From NCBI RefSeq assembly GCF_027105095.1, contig NZ_CP114278.1:2604001-2668000 (forward strand): a stretch of DNA of 64,000 nucleotides, written 5' to 3'. The notes beneath the pieces were generated by a model. The model was not told the origin of the DNA, did not search any database, and worked only from the letters and a program-made list of their open reading frames with translations. This document shows, piece after piece, positions 55,975 through 64,000 of this stretch (position 1 is its first letter; each line of letters opens with the position of its first letter). Both the position numbers and the translations under genes were made by a program. Origin of the DNA: Brevundimonas vesicularis. GTDB lineage: Bacteria; Pseudomonadota; Alphaproteobacteria; Caulobacterales; Caulobacteraceae.

Positions 55975-58212
55975 TCAAAACCGCTTGGTCAGTTGCACGC
56001 CATAGGTGCGCGGTTCGTTAACGAAGGCCGTCAGGTTGTTGAAGTCGATGGCGCCGATCACATTCTCTTCGTCCGTCAGGTTGCGGACGTAGGCGGCGGC
56101 CTCGATACCGCGCGACAGATCACGCCAGCCTGCGCGCAGCCCGCCTTCGAAATGCGTGTCCTGCATGAACTCGACCGATTCATAGAGGAACAGGTTGAAG
56201 TTCTTCTGCATGACCCAGTCGGTCGAGGCGAACAGCTCGGTGTCGTTCCCCAACGACCGGACGTAGTTCAGCGTCAGGTTGGCGGTGTATTCCGGCGCCT
56301 GGGGGAAGGGATTGCCGTCGATGGCGGCGCGACGGGTGGCGCCCACCATGACGATGGGATCGGTCACGGTGCAGTTGGAGCCGCAGACGGCGACCAAGAG
56401 ATCCTTGTCCTTGATCTCGGTATGGTTCCAGGCGCCGCCGGCCGCCAGGCTGAAGCCCGCGCCCAGATCGATGTCGCCGTCCAGCTCCAGGCCGTATCCC
56501 TCGCCCTTCTTGGCGTTGATCAGGCGGTTGGAGTTGTCCGCACCGCCGATGGCGGTGAACTGCATGTCGCTGACTTCATAGACATAGGCGGTGGCGTTGA
56601 AGCGCGCCCGGCCGTCCATCATCCGCGCCTTCAGACCCGTTTCGTAGGACATGACGGTCTCGGAGTTCGCCGTCGTCAGGACCGGCAGGTTGCGGCCCTG
56701 GATCGACGGGCCGCGATAGCCCTTGGCCACGCGCGCGAACAGGTTCAGGTCGTCGTTCACCTGATAGACCACGCTGACGTCCCAGCTGACCTGCTGGTCC
56801 CCGACCGACACGGCGCCCTGGCCGCCAACCGGCGTTCCGACCACGATCCGGCCGTTGTAGTGGCGATTGTCGTCGGTGTAGCGCAGACCCGCCGTCACCT
56901 TCAGCGCCTCGGTCACCTTGTAGCTGCCTTGGCCGAAGATCGACCAGGAATCGGACTTCTGCACGATATCGGTGATCTTGGTTGGGATCAGACCGCCAAC
57001 GCCGTTGAACGTGCCGCTGACGAGGTTGAAGCGCTCGTCCCAATAGAAGGCGCCGACCTGCCAGCCGACCCGCCCGTCGCCGTTCGAGGCCAGGCGCAGC
57101 TCATAGGTGTTCTGCAGCAGGTCGCTGGCAAGGGTGCCGGTCTCGGAGTTGAACGGGGTCTTGTAGGAAGCAGTCGCCGGGGCGGTGGCCACGCCGCCGT
57201 CGATGTCGCCGTCGCCCTGGGACCAGCCCTGATAAGAGCCGACGATGCCCGTCAGGATGGCGGGACCGAAGTCATAGGCCACCTTCAACGATTCGGACGT
57301 CGTCTTCTGCTTCTGGAAGTTGTTGCGGCCGCCGTCGTAATAGACGGTGTCGCGGTCGAAGTTGTCGTTCAGCTTGTTGGAGCCCTTGGTCAGGGCGTTG
57401 GCGCGGTTCATCGTGCCCGTGCCGTCATAGTCGCGGGCCTGCAGCGTCAGCAGGGTCGATAGCCGATCGGTCGGCGTCCAGGCGACGTGAACGCGCGCGG
57501 CCAGATCGTCGAAGCCGCCCAGATCATCCTTGTCGGGATTGGCGAACGACGGATTGTAGGCATTGTTCACCCAGTCGTCGCGATGGTTCCACAGGATGGC
57601 GCCGCGCACCTGAAGCGTGTCCGACGCCGGCAGGGTGACGGCCGCCTCGGCCCGGGTCGAACCCAGGTTGCCATAGGTCAGCGAGCCGAAGCCGGTGAAG
57701 TCGTCCGACGGCTTGACGGTGTCGATCTTGACCACGCCTGCGGGCGTGTTGCGGCCGAACAGCGTGCCCTGCGGGCCGCGCAGAACCTCCAGCTGCTGCA
57801 CGTCGAACAGGGGAAAGCCCTTCAGATAGACGCTCTCCAGCACGACGTCGTCCAGCACGACCGACACCGGCTGCGAGGCGGTGAAGTCGAAATCCACATT
57901 GCCCAGGCCGCGAATGTAGAAGCGCGGCGCGTAACGGCCGTTCGAGCTTTCGACCTGCAGGCTGGGCACGCGGCCCGACAGCGACAGGATGTCGGCGCCG
58001 CCGGCCGAAACCTCCTGCAGCGTCTGCGGGCTCAAGGCGGTGACGGCGAACGGCACGTCGCGGATGTTCTCGCTGCGGCGCTGGGCGGTGACGACGATGT
58101 CGTCGACGCCGGCGGGCTCAATGGCGGCGTCCGTCGTCTGGGCGAGAACCGAGCCGGCGCTCAACAGGGCGATGCCGCTGACGGTGGCGGCCAGAAGGGC
58201 TTGGCGAAGCAT
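55975..58212 (-). CDS. TonB-dependent receptor
   Basis: The 745-residue outer-membrane receptor has a clear signal peptide (RQALLAATVSGIALLSAGSVLA), a TonB-box segment GVDDIVVTAQRR, the plug (NIRDVPFAVTALSPQTLQEV, RGPQGTLFGRNTPAG) and a barrel ending in YGVQLTKRF with the terminal Phe. The plug sequence is of the large group found in Caulobacterales that import siderophores, vitamins or oligosaccharides. The ligand is unknown; the divergent metallophosphoesterase gives no strong hint, though phosphate-ester uptake is possible. Confidence 0.93.
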   Translation of the reverse strand: MLRQALLAATVSGIALLSAGSVLAQTTDAAIEPAGVDDIVVTAQRRSENIRDVPFAVTALSPQTLQEVSAGGADILSLSGRVPSLQVESSNGRYAPRFYIRGLGNVDFDFTASQPVSVVLDDVVLESVYLKGFPLFDVQQLEVLRGPQGTLFGRNTPAGVVKIDTVKPSDDFTGFGSLTYGNLGSTRAEAAVTLPASDTLQVRGAILWNHRDDWVNNAYNPSFANPDKDDLGGFDDLAARVHVAWTPTDRLSTLLTLQARDYDGTGTMNRANALTKGSNKLNDNFDRDTVYYDGGRNNFQKQKTTSESLKVAYDFGPAILTGIVGSYQGWSQGDGDIDGGVATAPATASYKTPFNSETGTLASDLLQNTYELRLASNGDGRVGWQVGAFYWDERFNLVSGTFNGVGGLIPTKITDIVQKSDSWSIFGQGSYKVTEALKVTAGLRYTDDNRHYNGRIVVGTPVGGQGAVSVGDQQVSWDVSVVYQVNDDLNLFARVAKGYRGPSIQGRNLPVLTTANSETVMSYETGLKARMMDGRARFNATAYVYEVSDMQFTAIGGADNSNRLINAKKGEGYGLELDGDIDLGAGFSLAAGGAWNHTEIKDKDLLVAVCGSNCTVTDPIVMVGATRRAAIDGNPFPQAPEYTANLTLNYVRSLGNDTELFASTDWVMQKNFNLFLYESVEFMQDTHFEGGLRAGWRDLSRGIEAAAYVRNLTDEENVIGAIDFNNLTAFVNEPRTYGVQLTKRF

Positions 58213-58461
58213 GATCGAGATTTCCTTGGCGACAGGGGAGGACGTGTCGCGCGAGGCCGTAAAGCTTCACAGCCATGGCCGCCAGTGCAGAGCGGACCTG
58301 TTTCTTGAACCTTTGAAGACGCGGCCACACCCGTGTGACAATCTGTCTTTGGGCGGGGGCTGCAGGGTGCGGCGCCATTGTGCTGGGGCGCCCGAAATGC
58401 GAACCTGAACAGCTGCGTGAGTTCGCTCCGCACGTCCTCCTCGACATCGTTTGGATCGCGT

Positions 58462-59817
58462 ATGCCTCTCGTCACGCCCTCCCGTCGCCGGCTGCTTCAA
58501 CTCGCCGGGGCGACGGCGATCACGCCAGGGCTGATCGGCATGAAGCCGGCGCATGTGATCGGCCGCGTGCTCGCCGTGTCGGACATGCACTCGGCCTATG
58601 AGCGAACCGCGCAGTTGCTGGCCGCCTTCGAGACCGAAGTCCGCGCCAACCCGGTCCCGCACGTCATCGCCATTGACGGCGACATCTTCGAACACGGAAA
58701 TGTCGTCGCCGCGCGGTCTGGCGGCGTGATCGACTGGGCCTTCCTGGCGGCCTTGCCGGCGATCGCGCCCACCGTGTTCAACCTGGGCAATCACGACAAC
58801 GACCTCACCCCCGACCTGGCTGACGTCGTCGCGCGCCTGAAGGGTCTGCGGATCCAGGTTGTCAGCACCATCGGCGATACGCGCACGGGCGCCGGCTATG
58901 CTCACGCGTCCACGACCCTGCCTTTCGGCCGCCGTTCGCTGCGGGTCGTAGGCCTGGCGACCAATGCGCTGACCACCTATCCCAAGGCGTCTCGCGAGCA
59001 TTTGTCGATCCCCGTCGCCGCCGACTGGGCGAGCGCCAATCTCGCCGGAGCTCTGGCCGACGCCGACCTCGTCATGGTCATGAGCCACGCCGGGGTGACC
59101 GCCGACCGGGATATCCTGCCGCTGCTGCCGGACGGCAGCCTGATGGTCGGCGGTCACAACCACCTGCTGTTCCAGCACCGCCAGGGCCGCAGCGCCTATG
59201 TCCATACCGGTTCCTGGACCGCGGCCTATACGGTAGCCGAGTTCCTGTCAGACGGCTCGGTCGCGGCGCAGTCGCGCGCCGTCGCGCGGGATGCCCCCGC
59301 CTCTCCTGCGTTGGCGGACCTGATCGCCGCGACTCTCGCCGCCAATCTGACCGATGAGGAGCGAACCATTCTAGGAAGCAGCCCTCGCGCCCTGTCGCTG
59401 GGCGATACGGGACGGCGTGTCGCCGCCGGACTGGCCCAGGCGACCGGGGCCGACGCCGGCTTTATCGGCCACACCACCCTGGGGACCGGCGTCCCGGCCG
59501 GGCCGGTCAGCCGCTACGATTTTGATTCCATCGTCCGCTTTGACGGCAAGCTGATGATCGCCACGGTGTCACGCGCAGAGTTGGAACGCGTCATGCCTCG
59601 CGCCAATCAGGACCGCGCGATGCCCCTGGCCGACCGTAGCGGTGACTTCCTTTATGCGGCGGTGGTTTCACCGAAAGCCGATCAGGTTCGCATCGTTACC
59701 ACCGACTGGTGCGCCACGAACCAAGGCGAGTATTTCGGAGTAACGGACCTTCGTTTCGAAGCGATCGCTGAAGCGACCGTGAAACGCGCTGCAGCCGCCG
59801 CGCTCCTGGAGTTTTGA
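58462..59817 (+). CDS. Tat-exported metallophosphoesterase (5'-nucleotidase-like)
   Basis: The 451-residue protein has a twin-arginine-type signal (MPLVTPSRRRLLQLAGATAIT). The metallophosphoesterase motifs are in order: VSDMHSAY, GDIFEHG, NLGNHDND, and GGHNHLLF. The C-terminal region (GFIGHTTLGTGVPAGP, GDFLYAAVVSPKADQVRI) matches the 5'-nucleotidase C-terminal domain. It probably cleaves nucleotides or phosphate esters in the periplasm. The start ATG at 58462 is chosen because the earlier frame adds Cys/Ser-rich non-coding-like sequence. It is divergent from a TonB receptor by 249 bases. Confidence 0.85.
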   Translation: MPLVTPSRRRLLQLAGATAITPGLIGMKPAHVIGRVLAVSDMHSAYERTAQLLAAFETEVRANPVPHVIAIDGDIFEHGNVVAARSGGVIDWAFLAALPAIAPTVFNLGNHDNDLTPDLADVVARLKGLRIQVVSTIGDTRTGAGYAHASTTLPFGRRSLRVVGLATNALTTYPKASREHLSIPVAADWASANLAGALADADLVMVMSHAGVTADRDILPLLPDGSLMVGGHNHLLFQHRQGRSAYVHTGSWTAAYTVAEFLSDGSVAAQSRAVARDAPASPALADLIAATLAANLTDEERTILGSSPRALSLGDTGRRVAAGLAQATGADAGFIGHTTLGTGVPAGPVSRYDFDSIVRFDGKLMIATVSRAELERVMPRANQDRAMPLADRSGDFLYAAVVSPKADQVRIVTTDWCATNQGEYFGVTDLRFEAIAEATVKRAAAAALLEF

Positions 59818-59903
59818 GGGCTCAGCCGCCACACACCTGACCGCTTGGCTGCGTCTGAAGCCTTTGTGCGGGGGACAGGGTGCGTAGATCGGGCTTGGAA
59901 ACC

Positions 59904-59938
59904 AAAAAGCCGCTAGATCGATGATCCAGCGGCTTTTT
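59904..59938. terminator. Terminator of the original tRNA-Met gene
   Basis: AAAAAGCCGCT and AGCGGCTTTTT form an 11-bp stem around a 13-base loop that has GATC/GATC pairing. Read on the minus strand it ends in TTTTTGG and follows the tRNA fragment by about 12 bases; read on the plus strand it ends in TTTTTGTTATT, after the metallophosphoesterase gene. It can serve both. Confidence 0.9.
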
Positions 59939-59948
59939 GTTATTCTGG

Positions 59949-59990
59949 GTGCGGGAGTAGGATTTGAACCTACGACCTTCAGGTTATGAG
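59949..59990 (-). pseudogene. 3' fragment of tRNA-Met(CAT), attachment-site remnant
   Basis: On the minus strand this reads CTCATAACCTGAAGGTCGTA, then a T-arm with GGTTCAAATCC and CTACTCCCGCA. It includes the CAT anticodon, variable loop, T-arm and 3' acceptor strand of an elongator tRNA-Met. The D-arm and 5' acceptor strand are missing; the sequence changes abruptly at 59991. The tRNA's own terminator remains on the other side, so this is the displaced 3' end of the chromosomal tRNA and marks one att junction of an integrated element. Confidence 0.85.
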
Positions 59991-60200
59991 AACGATTTTT
60001 AGAGTTTTCACTTCTCGCGACGGCGCTTCTTATTGAACGCTAAACCCCTACTATGCCTGACTTTCTGTTGACGCCCCAGCCATTCTGACTCACCGTTTCT
60101 GCGATCTATTTCGCCCTGCTTTTCCGCCAACCGCTTCCATATTGCTTCCACGGAACAACCGGCTTGAAACGCGGCGACATCGTCAGAAAAGGACTTGGAG

Positions 60201-61364
60201 ATGGCCAGCGAGAAGTTGAGCAAGCGCGTGGTGGACCGCCTCGAGGCTCGCGCCAGAGATTACATTATTTTCGATGGCGAGTTGCCGGGTTTCGGCGTCC
60301 GCGTGATGCCAAATGGCAAACGCTTCTATCTGATCCAGTATCGGCGGCACGGCCGAACGCGACGCATGGCGCTGGGCCAGCATGGCGTCGTGACGGCCGA
60401 GATCGCGCGACGAGAGGCCAACCGGATGCTGGGCGCCGTTCGCGGCGGCGGGGCCGATCCAGCGACGTTGCGCGACATGGAGCGTCAGGCAGCGACGGTT
60501 CAGGAGTTGGGAGCGCGCTTCCTCAAGGAACATGTCGCCGTGCGCTGCAAGCCGACCACCGAGTACGAGTACAAGCGAGCCATTCAGTTCTTCATCAATC
60601 CGTTCTTCGGCAAACAGAGGGTTCGGACAGTGACCTCTGCCGACGTGGCGGAGTTGCATGGGAAGTATGCCCATACCCCCTACCAATCGAACCGGGTCCT
60701 AGGCGTTCTCTCCAAGATGATGAACCTGGCCGAGGTCTGGGGCATGCGGGACAAGCGCACCAATCCATGCGACGACGTGAAGGCCTTCCCCGAGCGCAAG
60801 CGAGAGCGCTTCCTGTCGCCCGAAGAGATCGAGCGCCTGGGCGCGGCCCTTCAAGAGGCCGAGCGCACAGGCGCAGAAAGCCGTTTCGCCGTCGCCGCCT
60901 TCAGGCTGCTGCTGCTCACCGGCTGCCGCCTGCGCGAAATCCAGACATTGAAGTGGAGCTATATCGACTTCAGGGCTGGCCGCTTCCGGCTGCCGGACAG
61001 CAAGACCGGAGCGAAGACGGTCTACCTGGGCGACGCCGTCGTCGAACTGCTGCGCAAGCTGCCTGAGGTGGACGGCAATCCCTACGTCATCGTCGGCAAG
61101 TTGGAAGGAAGCCACCTCACCGATCTCCAGCATCCGTGGCGGCGCATTCGTAAGACTGCCAACCTGGAAGACGTTCGCATTCACGACCTTCGCCACACCT
61201 ATGCGTCGGACGGCGTCTTGGCGGGCGAAGGCTTGCCGATGATCGGCAAGCTATTGGGACACACTCAGGTTCAGACCACCGCCCGGTATGCGCACCTTGC
61301 CGACCACCCGGTGAGAGAAGCGGCGACGCGGATCGCGGGACGGCTGGCGTCAGCGCTGGGGTGA
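60201..61364 (+). CDS. int: Tyrosine recombinase (phage/ICE integrase)
   Basis: The 387-residue recombinase has an N-terminal arm-binding part (KRVVDRLEARARDYIIFDGELPGFGVRVMPNGKRF, DUF4102-like), a SAM-like core-binding domain and a catalytic domain. The catalytic residues are Arg in LLTGCRLREIQTLKW, the Lys of the PDSKTGAK hairpin, HxxR in HDLRHTYAS, and a second His plus Tyr in LGHTQVQTTARYAHL. The ATG at 60201 has AGGA upstream; the TTG two codons earlier is weaker. It lies 210 bases from the tRNA att junction, its probable target. Confidence 0.93.
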   Translation: MASEKLSKRVVDRLEARARDYIIFDGELPGFGVRVMPNGKRFYLIQYRRHGRTRRMALGQHGVVTAEIARREANRMLGAVRGGGADPATLRDMERQAATVQELGARFLKEHVAVRCKPTTEYEYKRAIQFFINPFFGKQRVRTVTSADVAELHGKYAHTPYQSNRVLGVLSKMMNLAEVWGMRDKRTNPCDDVKAFPERKRERFLSPEEIERLGAALQEAERTGAESRFAVAAFRLLLLTGCRLREIQTLKWSYIDFRAGRFRLPDSKTGAKTVYLGDAVVELLRKLPEVDGNPYVIVGKLEGSHLTDLQHPWRRIRKTANLEDVRIHDLRHTYASDGVLAGEGLPMIGKLLGHTQVQTTARYAHLADHPVREAATRIAGRLASALG

Positions 61365-61480
61365 AGCTGGGCCACCTCCAGATAGCCCTCTCACCTCGAT
61401 TGACGGTCGCCCTGGCGATGTCAGAGAACGCCGATCAACATCGTAACGGCCGCTCAACCTTCAGCGAGCATCGTGTGCTG

Positions 61481-61798
61481 ATGCGCCGAAAATCGCCCCA
61501 TAGATCTCACCGGCAAGCGCCCCCTGCTCGCCCCTTCCAGCTACCTTTTGCTGCCGTCGTCGGCCTAACCGCTGTTGTGGCTTTTGCCCTGACCTGGTTC
61601 GCGATCACGCCATCAGCTCCTCGCGCAGCAGTCGCGTCATATGTCAAAGTGCGCACGACCGATCAGCATTACAGCGGCTGCACGGCCGTGCGGGCAGCCG
61701 GCCGAAAAGACATCCCCAGTTGGGATCCCTCATATCGCTCCTGGATGGACGGCGATGGTGACGGCCTCGCCTGCGAGCCGCCGCGTGGCGGCTATTGA
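61481..61798 (+). CDS. Excalibur calcium-binding domain protein
   Basis: This short protein has a basic N-terminus, one transmembrane helix (LPFAAVVGLTAVVAFALTWFAI) and a C-terminal excalibur domain (YSGCTAVRAAGRKDIPSWDPSYRSWMDGDGDGLACE) with the DxDxDG calcium loop flanked by two Cys. The same frame is open from a GTG at 61361 overlapping the integrase stop, and from an ATG at 61418, so the start is uncertain (105 to 145 residues). It probably faces the periplasm. The function on the element is unknown. Confidence 0.7.
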   Translation: MRRKSPHRSHRQAPPARPFQLPFAAVVGLTAVVAFALTWFAITPSAPRAAVASYVKVRTTDQHYSGCTAVRAAGRKDIPSWDPSYRSWMDGDGDGLACEPPRGGY

Positions 61799-61869
61799 TC
61801 CGCTTTGCGCCAGTAGCGGTCATTCACTCACCGCCGGAAACCGGACCTCGGCAACACACCTAGGTGAGC

Positions 61870-63477
61870 GTCCGCAACGGGTCGAGGCTGTGTGAAAACG
61901 CCTCCAGCTTGAGCAAATTCGTTTAACCTTCCTGATGTCAGCAGGAGGTGGGTATGAGCCGCTTCGTTCAGGGTGCCGATCGCCGGCAGCCGACGCTGCT
62001 TCCCGAATGTCTCGACGACTATGTGGCCGAGGATAATCCGGTTCGGGTCGTCGATGTCTTTGTCGATGAGTTGGACCTCAGGGGGCTGGGCTTCGTCGGC
62101 ATGACGCCGGCGACGACGGGCCGGCCGGCCTATCACCCGGCCATGCTGCTGAAGCTCTATGTCTATGGCTACCTGAACAAGGTGCAGTCCAGCCGGCGGC
62201 TGGAGCGCGAGGCGCAGCGCAACGTCGAGCCGATGTGGCTGACGGGGCGGCTGGCTCCGGACCACAAGACCATCGCCGCCTTCCGCCGCGAGAACGGCCC
62301 GGCGATCCAGGCGGCTTGCGTCCAGTTCGTGGTGCTGTGCCGGCAGCTGGGCCTGTTCGGTGCGGCCCTGGTCGCCATCGACGGGTCGAAGTTCAAGGCA
62401 GTGAACACCCGGGATCGCAACTTCACCGCCTACAAGCTGAAGCGGCGGATTGAGCAGGTTGCCGAGCACATCACCGGCTATCTGCAGGACCTGGACACGG
62501 CGGATCGTCACGAGGGCGAGGCCGCCGAGGCGCGGTCCGGACGGCTGGTCGAGAAGATCGATCGGCTGCGCGCCCAGATGGCGATGCTCAAGACCATGGA
62601 GGCCGAGGTCGAGGCGTCGCCGGACGGCCAGGTCTCCCTGACCGATCCCGACGCCAGATCCATGGCCACGTCGGGCCGGGGAGCGGCATCGTCGGCTACA
62701 ACGTCCAGTCCGCCGTCGAAGGCGAGCATCACCTGATCGTCGCCCACGAGGTGGTGATGACGGGAAGCGACCGGGAGCAACTGGCCTCCATGGCGGCGAA
62801 GGCTAAGGACGCCATGGGCGTGGAGACGCTCGATGTGCTGGCCGACCGGGGCTACTTCTCCGGCGAGGAGATCCTCGCCTGCGAGACCATGAGCGTGACG
62901 CCCTTCGTGCCCAAGCCCCTGACGTCAGGCGCCAAGGCGGCAGGCCGCTTCGGCAAACAGGACTTCGTCTACCTGTCCGATCAGGACGTCTACCGCTGCC
63001 CGGCCGGCGCGCTGCTGCCGCGCCACATGACGCCCGTCGAGAAGGGCATGACCCTGCACCGATACGGGGACCGGGCCAGTTGCGCCGGCTGCTCGCTCAA
63101 GAGCCAATGCACGCCAAGCATTGAGCGGCGCGTCACCCGTTGGGAGCATGAGGGCGTGATCGACGCGCTTCAGGCCCGAACGGACCTAGCCCCGCGCGCC
63201 ATGCGCACCCGACGACGGCTGGTCGAACACCCGTTCGGAACGATCAAGGCCTGGATGGGCCACACTCACTTCCTGATGAAGCGGTTGCCCAACGTGAAGA
63301 CCGAGATCAGCCTCCACATCCTCGCCTACAACATGAAGCGCGTGATGGCGGTGCTGGGAACCAAGCCCCTGATGGAAGCGATCAGGGCCTGAGAGAAGGA
63401 GATACTTCGCGCCTTGAGGCCTCCGCCGTTCCCTCCCAGCTCGGCGCGTTTTTACACGGCCTCGACCCGTTGCGGAC
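61870..63477 (+). mobile_element. IS1182-like insertion sequence
   Basis: Two terminal inverted repeats of 32 bases bound it, at 61870-61901 and 63446-63477; both begin GTCCGCAACGGGTCGAGG and differ at two positions. Between is one transposase gene preceded by AGGAGG. Direct target repeats are not evident at the ends (GAGC on the left, ATAG on the right). The 1608-base length is usual for IS1182 relatives. The family call rests on the transposase sequence. Confidence 0.88.
61954..63392 (+). pseudogene. IS1182-family transposase with one frameshift
   Basis: The N-terminal part (SRFVQGADRRQPTLLPECLDDYVAEDNPVRVVDVFVDELD, DRNFTAYKLKRR) and C-terminal part (LADRGYFSGEEILACE, RRLVEHPFGTIKAWMGHTHFLMKRLPNVKTE) together make a complete IS1182 transposase, with the DDE Asp in VAIDGSKFKAVN and LADRGY and Glu in HPFGTIK-like VEHPFG. 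The frame breaks near 62678-62681, where GGGG should read GGGGG: DPDARSMATSGRG continues as SGIVGYNVQSAVEGEHHL only after a one-base shift. Start ATG at 61954, with AGGAGG 5 bases before. Likely inactive, unless the base call is wrong. Confidence 0.85.
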
Positions 63478-63508
63478 ATAGTTAGATCAGTTCCGCTATA
63501 GATGGCTT

Positions 63509-64000
63509 ATGACCACCACCACTCCAACGCGCGATGCCGAAGCTACCCGACACGCGATCCTTCGGGCTGCGCTGGACCTCTTCGCTGAGGAGGGTTTCGA
63601 GGCGGTCGGAGTCCGCTCTATTGGAGCGCGCGCGGGCGTCGACTATTCGCTGATCAGCCGATACTTCGGTGGAAAGGACGAGCTTTTCGTCGAAGTGATC
63701 AAATCTGGGAGCGTGAACTGGCAGCGTCGCTGGGGAGATCGTGAGAGCTTCGCTGAGCGCGTGACGGATGATGTTCTGGCGGTTCCAAATGGCGGAAGGG
63801 TGCTGCGCGACTTGCTCGTTCTGATGCGCTCCGCTGGATCAGATAAGGCCAAACGCCTCATCGATGAAGCGTTGGGTGACCAAGGCTTTCGCGACCTTGA
63901 AGCATGGATCGGGGGCGAGGACGCAGATGTCCGTGCGCGCCTGCTTATGGGCTTTCTCGCCGGTATGGCCATCACCCGCGATCTGAACAGTAAGTTTGAC
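63509..64000 (+). CDS. TetR/AcrR-family regulator, 3' end outside the window
   Basis: The frame begins MTTTTPTRDAEATRHAILRA, then has the TetR helix-turn-helix: ALDLFAEEGFEAVGVRSIGARAGVDYSLISRYFGGKDELF. It stays open to the last base, so about 164 residues are seen. The later segment DLLVLMRSAGSDKAKRLIDEAL is the start of the ligand-binding helices. It lies 31 bases after the right end of the insertion sequence, and its own promoter may therefore have been changed by the insertion. The ligand and target are unknown. Confidence 0.85.
   Translation, partial: MTTTTPTRDAEATRHAILRAALDLFAEEGFEAVGVRSIGARAGVDYSLISRYFGGKDELFVEVIKSGSVNWQRRWGDRESFAERVTDDVLAVPNGGRVLRDLLVLMRSAGSDKAKRLIDEALGDQGFRDLEAWIGGEDADVRARLLMGFLAGMAITRDLNSKFD

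Larger units (their letters stand above)
59950..64000. mobile_element. Left part of an integrated element at tRNA-Met
   Basis: The element starts at the truncated tRNA and runs past the right edge of the window. It carries a tyrosine recombinase pointing inward, an excalibur-domain protein, an IS1182-like insertion and a TetR regulator. The 200 bases after the junction are lower in G+C than the neighbourhood. The intact tRNA-Met and the second att site should lie beyond 64000. The extent is inferred; only the left junction is seen. Confidence 0.7.

Noticed and set aside
55731..57462. Plus-strand frame starting MQADGISSGTGLIETLEERT
   Set aside because: It has no stop before running antisense through the receptor gene, and no ribosome site; it is most likely non-coding.
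60008..60223. Minus-strand frame of 71 codons between the tRNA fragment and the integrase
   Set aside because: It overlaps the integrase start and has no motif or ribosome site. It could be a small excisionase-like gene, but nothing in the residues supports that.
62670..62700. Programmed frameshift in the transposase
   Set aside because: IS1182 transposases are normally one frame, and the run is only four G with no slippery heptamer, so a plain deletion is more likely.
61860..63485. Target-site duplication around the IS1182-like element
   Set aside because: The bases flanking the inverted repeats do not match; CTAG on the left has no partner on the right.

Overview
The window is about 64 kb of GC-rich DNA from an alphaproteobacterium, most likely of the order Caulobacterales and probably Brevundimonas-like. 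The evidence is very high third-position G+C, a separate F0 operon with both b and b' subunits, a dgt/SPOR/nagZ/scpA/scpB cluster, an ScfR/PccR-type regulator next to propionyl-CoA carboxylase, a split glycine decarboxylase (gcvPA/gcvPB) and several TonB-dependent receptors. The taxonomic placement is inference from gene content; there is no rRNA gene here.

From 1 to 10 kb there is a Y-family DNA polymerase cut by the window edge, a pncA-fbp pair, an HSL-type hydrolase, and the glycine cleavage operon gcvT-gcvH-gcvPA-gcvPB. A tandem glycine riboswitch precedes gcvT, and its second aptamer can pair with the gcvT initiation region. From 10 to 22 kb come two small membrane proteins, the F0 ATP synthase operon (atpI-B-E-F2-F), ispH, a CHASE4-like histidine kinase, the scpB-scpA-nagZ-SPOR-dgt block and erpA. 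From 22 to 29 kb there is an iron-uptake unit (small membrane protein, PepSY protein, siderophore-type receptor) divergent from an SdpR/SdpI-type operon with palindromic operators, then an esterase. From 28.5 to 36 kb lie tyrA-pyrC, a family 9 glycosyltransferase, a cysteine-cluster protein, the threonine-to-glycine pair tdh and kbl, and an MliC/DUF4232 lipoprotein.

From 36 to 46.6 kb is a complete propionyl-CoA to succinyl-CoA module: mce, mutB, mutA, pccA and pccB on the minus strand, with the regulator pccR divergent. Between pccA and pccB, in the opposite orientation and with clearly lower G+C, sit two overlapping foreign-looking genes. They encode a DUF5343-type protein and an Swt1-type HEPN protein with an intact RX4H ribonuclease motif. 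This pair is my best candidate for a little-described accessory (defence or toxin-antitoxin) system. A palindromic repeat of about 100 bp also lies in frame inside mutA.

From 46.6 to 59.8 kb are a frameshifted oxidoreductase, pyk, a PafA-like phosphatase, a DUF808 protein, an AlaC-like aminotransferase, two TonB-dependent receptors and a Tat-exported metallophosphoesterase. From 59.95 kb to the right edge there is an integrated element. It begins at a 3' tRNA-Met fragment that still has its terminator and carries a tyrosine recombinase, an excalibur-domain protein, an IS1182-like insertion sequence with a frameshifted transposase, and the start of a TetR regulator.

Metabolic links: tdh/kbl make glycine from threonine and the gcv operon breaks glycine down under riboswitch control. 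Odd-chain or branched substrates enter through pcc/mut/mce under PccR. All functions are read from motifs and context; no searches were run.
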